DNA of 64,000 nt, from contig NZ_CP062941.1 in NCBI RefSeq assembly GCF_015101885.1, positions 3,472,001-3,536,000 of the forward strand, written 5' to 3'. Positions 60,686 through 64,000 of this stretch are shown one piece after another. Numbering within the stretch: the first letter of the stretch is position 1; each line of letters begins with the position of its first letter. The position numbers were made by a program, and so were the translations under genes. Under the pieces are notes generated by a model. It was not told the DNA's origin. It searched no databases and saw only the letters and a program-made list of their open reading frames with translations. The stretch is from Massilia litorea. Lineage in GTDB: Bacteria; Pseudomonadota; Gammaproteobacteria; Burkholderiales; Burkholderiaceae_D.

Positions 60686-61690
60686 CTAGCTTAGCCAGCC
60701 CTTGATGCTGGCCGCCATGGCATCGAGCGAGATGCCGTAGCGGTCGTGCAGCGTCGGCAGCGCGCCGGCGTCGAGGAAGGCATCCGGCAACGCGACCTGG
60801 CGGAAGCGCGCCGGCGCCACCCCGGCGCGCAGCAGCGTGCCCGCCACCGCTTCGCCCAGCCCGCCGACGACCGAGTGGTTTTCCGCCACCACCACCAGGC
60901 GCCCCGGTTTCGAGGCTTCGCGGATCACGGCCTCTTCGTCGAGCGGCTTGATGGTCGGCGTGTGCAGCACCGCCACGCCGACGCCGTCGCTGCGCAGCTG
61001 CTCGGCCACTTCCAGCGCGCGCATCGTCATGATGCCACTCGAGATGACCAGCACCTCGCGCCCGTCGCGCAGCAGTTTCGCCTTGCCCAGCTCGAAGCGG
61101 TAATCGTACTCGTCCAGCACCAGCGGCACCTTGCCGCGCAGGAGGCGCATGTAGACCGGGCCCTGGTGGGCGGCGATCGCATGCGTGGCCTGCTCGGTGT
61201 CGAGCGCATCGCAGGGGTCGACGATGGTCAGGCCCGGCACGCCGCGGAAGATCGCGATGTCCTCGGTCGCCTGGTGGCTGGGGCCGTAGCCGGTGGTCAG
61301 GCCGGGCAGGGCGCAGACCATCTTGACGTTCAGGTTTTCCTCGGCGATCACCTGGTGGATGAAATCATAGGCCCGGCGCGCGGCGAACACGGCGTAGGTC
61401 GTGACGAAGGGCGTGAACCCTTCCTTGGCCATGCCGCCGGCGGCGCCCATCAGGAGCTGCTCGGCCATCCCCATCTGGAAGAAACGCTGCGGGAACTCCT
61501 TGGCGAAGATGTGCAGGTCCGTGTATTTCGCCAGGTCGGCGCTCATGCCGACGATGTCCGGCCGTTCGCCGGCGAGCTGCACCAGGGCGTGGCCGAAGGG
61601 CGCGCTCTGGGTGCGCTGGCCTTCGCCGGCGATCGAGGCGATCATGGCCGAGGTGGTCAGGCGCGGTTTGGTGAGGGTTGCCTGGTTCAT
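60686..61690 (-). CDS. transketolase C-terminal subunit
   Basis: 334 residues from ATG at 61690, overlapping the N-terminal subunit by 4 nt. Pyrimidine-binding domain with the TPP-activating Glu in QMGMAEQLLMGAAGGMAKEGF, then the C-terminal domain (SSGIMTMRALEVAEQL, VAENHSVVGGLGEAVA). Pairs with the N-terminal subunit to form a two-chain transketolase; close relatives act on unusual sugar phosphates. Confidence 0.92.
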   Translation of the reverse strand: MNQATLTKPRLTTSAMIASIAGEGQRTQSAPFGHALVQLAGERPDIVGMSADLAKYTDLHIFAKEFPQRFFQMGMAEQLLMGAAGGMAKEGFTPFVTTYAVFAARRAYDFIHQVIAEENLNVKMVCALPGLTTGYGPSHQATEDIAIFRGVPGLTIVDPCDALDTEQATHAIAAHQGPVYMRLLRGKVPLVLDEYDYRFELGKAKLLRDGREVLVISSGIMTMRALEVAEQLRSDGVGVAVLHTPTIKPLDEEAVIREASKPGRLVVVAENHSVVGGLGEAVAGTLLRAGVAPARFRQVALPDAFLDAGALPTLHDRYGISLDAMAASIKGWLS

Positions 61691-62535
61691 TGGGTGTCTC
61701 CTGCATGGTTTGCGTCGAGGATCGCGATGGCTTGCTGCCATTCGTCGGCTTCGACCCGGATGAAGTGGTTCTTGTCGCGCTCTTCCAGGAAGGGCACGCC
61801 GCTGCCCATCAGGGTCTCGAACAGGATCACGCGCGGCTGCGCTTGATCGTGGGCGCGGGCCGCGTCGAAGGCGGCGCGCACGGCGCCGATGTCGTTGCCG
61901 TTCACGCGCTGGACGAACCAGCCGAAAGCGGCCCACTTGTCGGCCAGCGGTTCGAAGCCGAGGATCTTGCCGGAGGGGCCATCGGCCTGCTGGTTGTTGA
62001 TGTCGACCAGGGTGACCAGGTTGCCGAGCCGATGGTGGGCAGCCGACAACGCCGCTTCCCAGGTCGAACCTTCGTCCAGTTCGCCGTCCGACATCGAGTT
62101 GTAGACGAAGGCGGGATTGCCCTTCTGGCGCAGGCCGAGCGCCATGCCGACCGCGATGCTCAGGCCCTGGCCGAGCGAGCCGCCCGAGATCTCCATTCCG
62201 GGGGTGTAGGTTGCCATGCCCGACATCGGCAGGCGGCTGTCGTCGCTGCCGTAGGTCTCCAGTTCGGACTCGGGAATGATGCCCGCCTCCAGCAGGGCGG
62301 CATAGAGGGCGATGGCGTAATGGCCGTGCGAGAGCAGGAAGCGGTCGCGGCCTTCCCATTCGGGCGCATCCGGCCGATAATTCAGCGCATGGCGGTAGGA
62401 TACGGCGAGGATATCGGCCATGCCCAGGGCCTGGCCGACATAGCCCTGGCCCTGGACTTCGCCCATGCGCAGGGCGTAGCGGCGGATGCGGTAGGCTGCG
62501 CCGCGCAGGGCGGCCAGGCTGTCTTGTTGCTCCAT
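61687..62535 (-). CDS. transketolase N-terminal subunit
   Basis: 282 residues from ATG at 62535 with GGAGA upstream; the longer frame to 62610 lacks family similarity. Diphosphate-binding domain with SHGHYAIALYAAL, GSLGQGLSIAVGMALG and the thiamine motif SDGELDEGSTWEAA...VDINNQQADG. It needs the next gene for activity. A single-chain transketolase would be about 660 residues; here it is split. Confidence 0.92.
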   Translation of the reverse strand: MEQQDSLAALRGAAYRIRRYALRMGEVQGQGYVGQALGMADILAVSYRHALNYRPDAPEWEGRDRFLLSHGHYAIALYAALLEAGIIPESELETYGSDDSRLPMSGMATYTPGMEISGGSLGQGLSIAVGMALGLRQKGNPAFVYNSMSDGELDEGSTWEAALSAAHHRLGNLVTLVDINNQQADGPSGKILGFEPLADKWAAFGWFVQRVNGNDIGAVRAAFDAARAHDQAQPRVILFETLMGSGVPFLEERDKNHFIRVEADEWQQAIAILDANHAGDTQ

Positions 62536-62641
62536 GTTGGGTCTCCAGTGGTTGAATGGATCGCTGTCTGAGGCAGCGCTTGATGGAACCCAGTGTATAA
62601 ATGGACCCATGAACCGTATAGCGAGTATTTTTGAGCCATAG
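62536..62641. promoter_or_regulatory. divergent promoter region of the transketolase operon and LysR gene
   Basis: 106 bp between the two starts. ATGGAACCCA and ATGGACCCAT are near-identical direct repeats (62583 and 62603), and the AT-rich stretches TATAAAT and TATTTTTGAG look like promoter elements. LysR proteins typically bind such gaps at T-N11-A sites, so regulation of both directions is likely. Confidence 0.4.
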
Positions 62642-63589
62642 ATGAAACCAGTTCAGCGATACCGCGCCCTGCGCAAGGCCTCCCTCAAGGGCCTGCAAGC
62701 CTTCGAGGCCGCCTACATGCACCGTTCCTTCGCCAGCGCCGCCCAGGAGCTGTCGATCACGGCCTCGGCGGTGAGCCATTCGATCCAGACGCTGGAAGAG
62801 GCGCTCGGCACGCTGCTGTTCGAGCGCGCGCGGCGCGGCGTGGTGCCGACCGAGGCCGGGGCGCGCCTGTTCGAGGTGATCCGGCGCTCCTTCGGCGAGA
62901 TCGACGACGAGCTGCGCACCATCCTCGACCGCAGCAGCAGCCAGCAGCAGGTGGTGACGATCCAGTGCGCGCCGAGCTTCGCCGCGATCTGGCTGATGCC
63001 GCGCCTGCCGGCCTTCTTGCGCGCCCATCCGGACATGGACGTCCGCTTGTGGGCGGTGCACCAGGCGCCGGATTTTTCGAACAGCGGCGTCGACGTCGCG
63101 GTGACCTACGGCCGCCCGCCCGCGTCGGCCGGCATCCACGTCGAGCCGATCTCGCGGCGCGAGCGCTACCTGCCGGTGTGCAGCCCGGCCCTGGTCGAGG
63201 GCTGGACCTTGCCGCTGCCGGCCGCCGACATCGAGAATTTCTACCTGATCCAGAACGATGTCTCGCTGACGTCGTGGGACGAGTGGATCGCGCGCTTCGC
63301 GCCCGGTTGCCTGAACCCCGTGCGCGGGCTGCGCCTGGACCGCGCTTTCATGACGCTCAGTGCGGCCGAGAACGGACTGGGGATGTGCATCGAGTCGACC
63401 GTGCTGGTGCACGACTACCTGCGCGATGGGCGGCTGGTGTGTCCGTTCGGGGAACTGGCCATCGAGGCGACCGCGCATTACCTGGCGGTGCCCAAAAGCC
63501 GCGAGGGGCTCGGGGCGGTGCACACGGTGCTGGAGTGGATACGGGGGTTTGTGGATGGGGAGAAGAGCGACCCGAATGGGGGCGCCTGA
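62642..63589 (+). CDS. LysR-family transcriptional regulator
   Basis: 315 residues. Winged HTH at about 14-72 (LKGLQAFEAAYMHRSFASAA...SITASAVSHSIQTLEEALGT), then the substrate-binding domain, which resembles GcvA-type members. Probably controls the divergent transketolase/MFS operon. Confidence 0.93.
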   Translation: MKPVQRYRALRKASLKGLQAFEAAYMHRSFASAAQELSITASAVSHSIQTLEEALGTLLFERARRGVVPTEAGARLFEVIRRSFGEIDDELRTILDRSSSQQQVVTIQCAPSFAAIWLMPRLPAFLRAHPDMDVRLWAVHQAPDFSNSGVDVAVTYGRPPASAGIHVEPISRRERYLPVCSPALVEGWTLPLPAADIENFYLIQNDVSLTSWDEWIARFAPGCLNPVRGLRLDRAFMTLSAAENGLGMCIESTVLVHDYLRDGRLVCPFGELAIEATAHYLAVPKSREGLGAVHTVLEWIRGFVDGEKSDPNGGA

Positions 63590-63594
63590 GGACG

Positions 63595-63708
63595 CGTAGG
63601 GTGGGCTCTCGAGCCCACGCGGTCGTACCTGTGCACACCGCAGTGTTCGCGAACAGCACTTTCCATATGCATGCGTGGTTCCGCGTGGGCTCGAGAGCCC
63701 ACCCTACG
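63595..63708. repeat. inverted pair of dispersed palindromic elements
   Basis: Copy 1 (63595-63622) starts CGTAGGGTGGGCTCTCGAGC and ends CCACGCGG; copy 2 (63681-63708) is its reverse, starting CCGCGTGGGCTCGAGAGCCC. The two are near-perfect inverted copies 58 nt apart. They fill the gap between the convergent LysR and SDR genes, where they could also act as a bidirectional terminator. Confidence 0.88.
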
Positions 63709-63722
63709 GGCACCTATGCCGG

Positions 63723-64000
63723 TCAGTGGATCAGCATCCCCCCATTCACATCGAGCGTGATGCCCGTGCAATAGGCCGACAAGTCGCTGGCGAGGAAGAC
63801 GACGGCGCCGGCGATGTCGTTCGCCCGTCCCAGGCGCGCCAGCGGAATGTCCCGGGCGATCTCGCCTTTTCTCTCCTCGGTCAGCTTGCCCTTGATGATG
63901 TCGGTCGCGATCAGGCCGGGCGTGATGGCGTTGACGCGGATGTTGTCCGGGCCGAACTCGCGCGCCATCGCCCGCGTCAGCCCCAGCACGCCGGCCTTGG
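63723..64000 (-). CDS. short-chain dehydrogenase/reductase, partial
   Basis: The 3' end of the gene; the 5' part lies beyond the window. The visible part begins at the Lys of the YxxxK motif (KAGVLGLTRAMAREFGPDNI), then RVNAITPGLIATDI and the C-terminal DIAGAVVFLASDLSAYCTG...DVNGGMLIH, typical of classical SDRs such as FabG-like sugar or polyol dehydrogenases. The internal Met at 63989 is not the true start. It may belong to the transketolase locus. Confidence 0.92.
   Translation of the reverse strand, partial: KAGVLGLTRAMAREFGPDNIRVNAITPGLIATDIIKGKLTEERKGEIARDIPLARLGRANDIAGAVVFLASDLSAYCTGITLDVNGGMLIH

Noticed and set aside
62536..62610. N-terminal extension of the transketolase N subunit to 62610
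   Set aside because: The extension has no family similarity and the ATG at 62535 has a proper GGAGA.

Overview
The window is high-GC DNA from a betaproteobacterium, most likely Oxalobacteraceae of the Massilia/Telluria group. This is inferred from the gene content and order (smc-zipA-ligA; rpsB-tsf-pyrH-frr-uppS-cdsA-dxr-rseP-bamA-ompH-lpxD-fabZ-lpxA-lpxB-rnhB) and the heavy load of c-di-GMP and chemosensory genes; no database search was run. Genes are tightly packed and many pairs overlap by 1-14 nt.

Layout. 1-2.8 kb: a repeat-built KGG-like stress protein gene running off the left edge, an intact IS1595-family insertion sequence with an 8-bp target duplication, and a chemoreceptor whose stop codon lies in that duplication. 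3-14.4 kb: a DUF1631 gene, then the housekeeping run smc, zipA, ligA, galU, def and a small STAS-like gene. 14.4-29 kb is accessory: a secreted DUF885 protein; a three-gene operon (unknown 137-aa protein, double KaiC-domain ATPase, soluble hybrid histidine kinase); a PaaX-like regulator divergent from a crotonase and an acyl-CoA ligase; a GNAT enzyme; a POT peptide transporter; and a PhnD-like periplasmic binding protein coupled to a membrane PAS-GAF-GGDEF-EAL protein. 29.2-33.4 kb: an rRNA pseudouridine synthase, glnD and map.

33.4-49.5 kb is the core translation/envelope cluster, from a strong sigma-70 promoter before rpsB through EF-Ts, UMP kinase, ribosome recycling factor, undecaprenyl-PP synthase, CdsA, Dxr, RseP, BamA, OmpH/Skp, lipid A genes and FabZ to RNase HII and a TrmH-type methyltransferase. 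These genes join protein synthesis with construction of the outer membrane. 49.5-59.2 kb is signalling and accessory: a REC-EAL protein, DUF6151, a phosphoesterase, a YdeP-like molybdoenzyme with its FdhD partner, an H-NOX gas sensor coupled to a GAF-GGDEF-EAL protein, and an HDOD protein. 59.2-64 kb: an MFS transporter, a two-subunit transketolase, a divergent LysR regulator and the 3' end of a short-chain dehydrogenase, probably one carbohydrate-related locus.

The most notable non-gene structure is a dispersed family of palindromic intergenic elements with arms GTAGGGTGGGC / GCCCACGCGG, found as inverted pairs at about 25.3, 47.9 and 63.6 kb with single or worn copies elsewhere. The strongest candidates for little-studied biology are the KaiC-like operon and the two sensor/c-di-GMP pairs (PhnD and H-NOX), both joined by GTGA stop-start overlaps.
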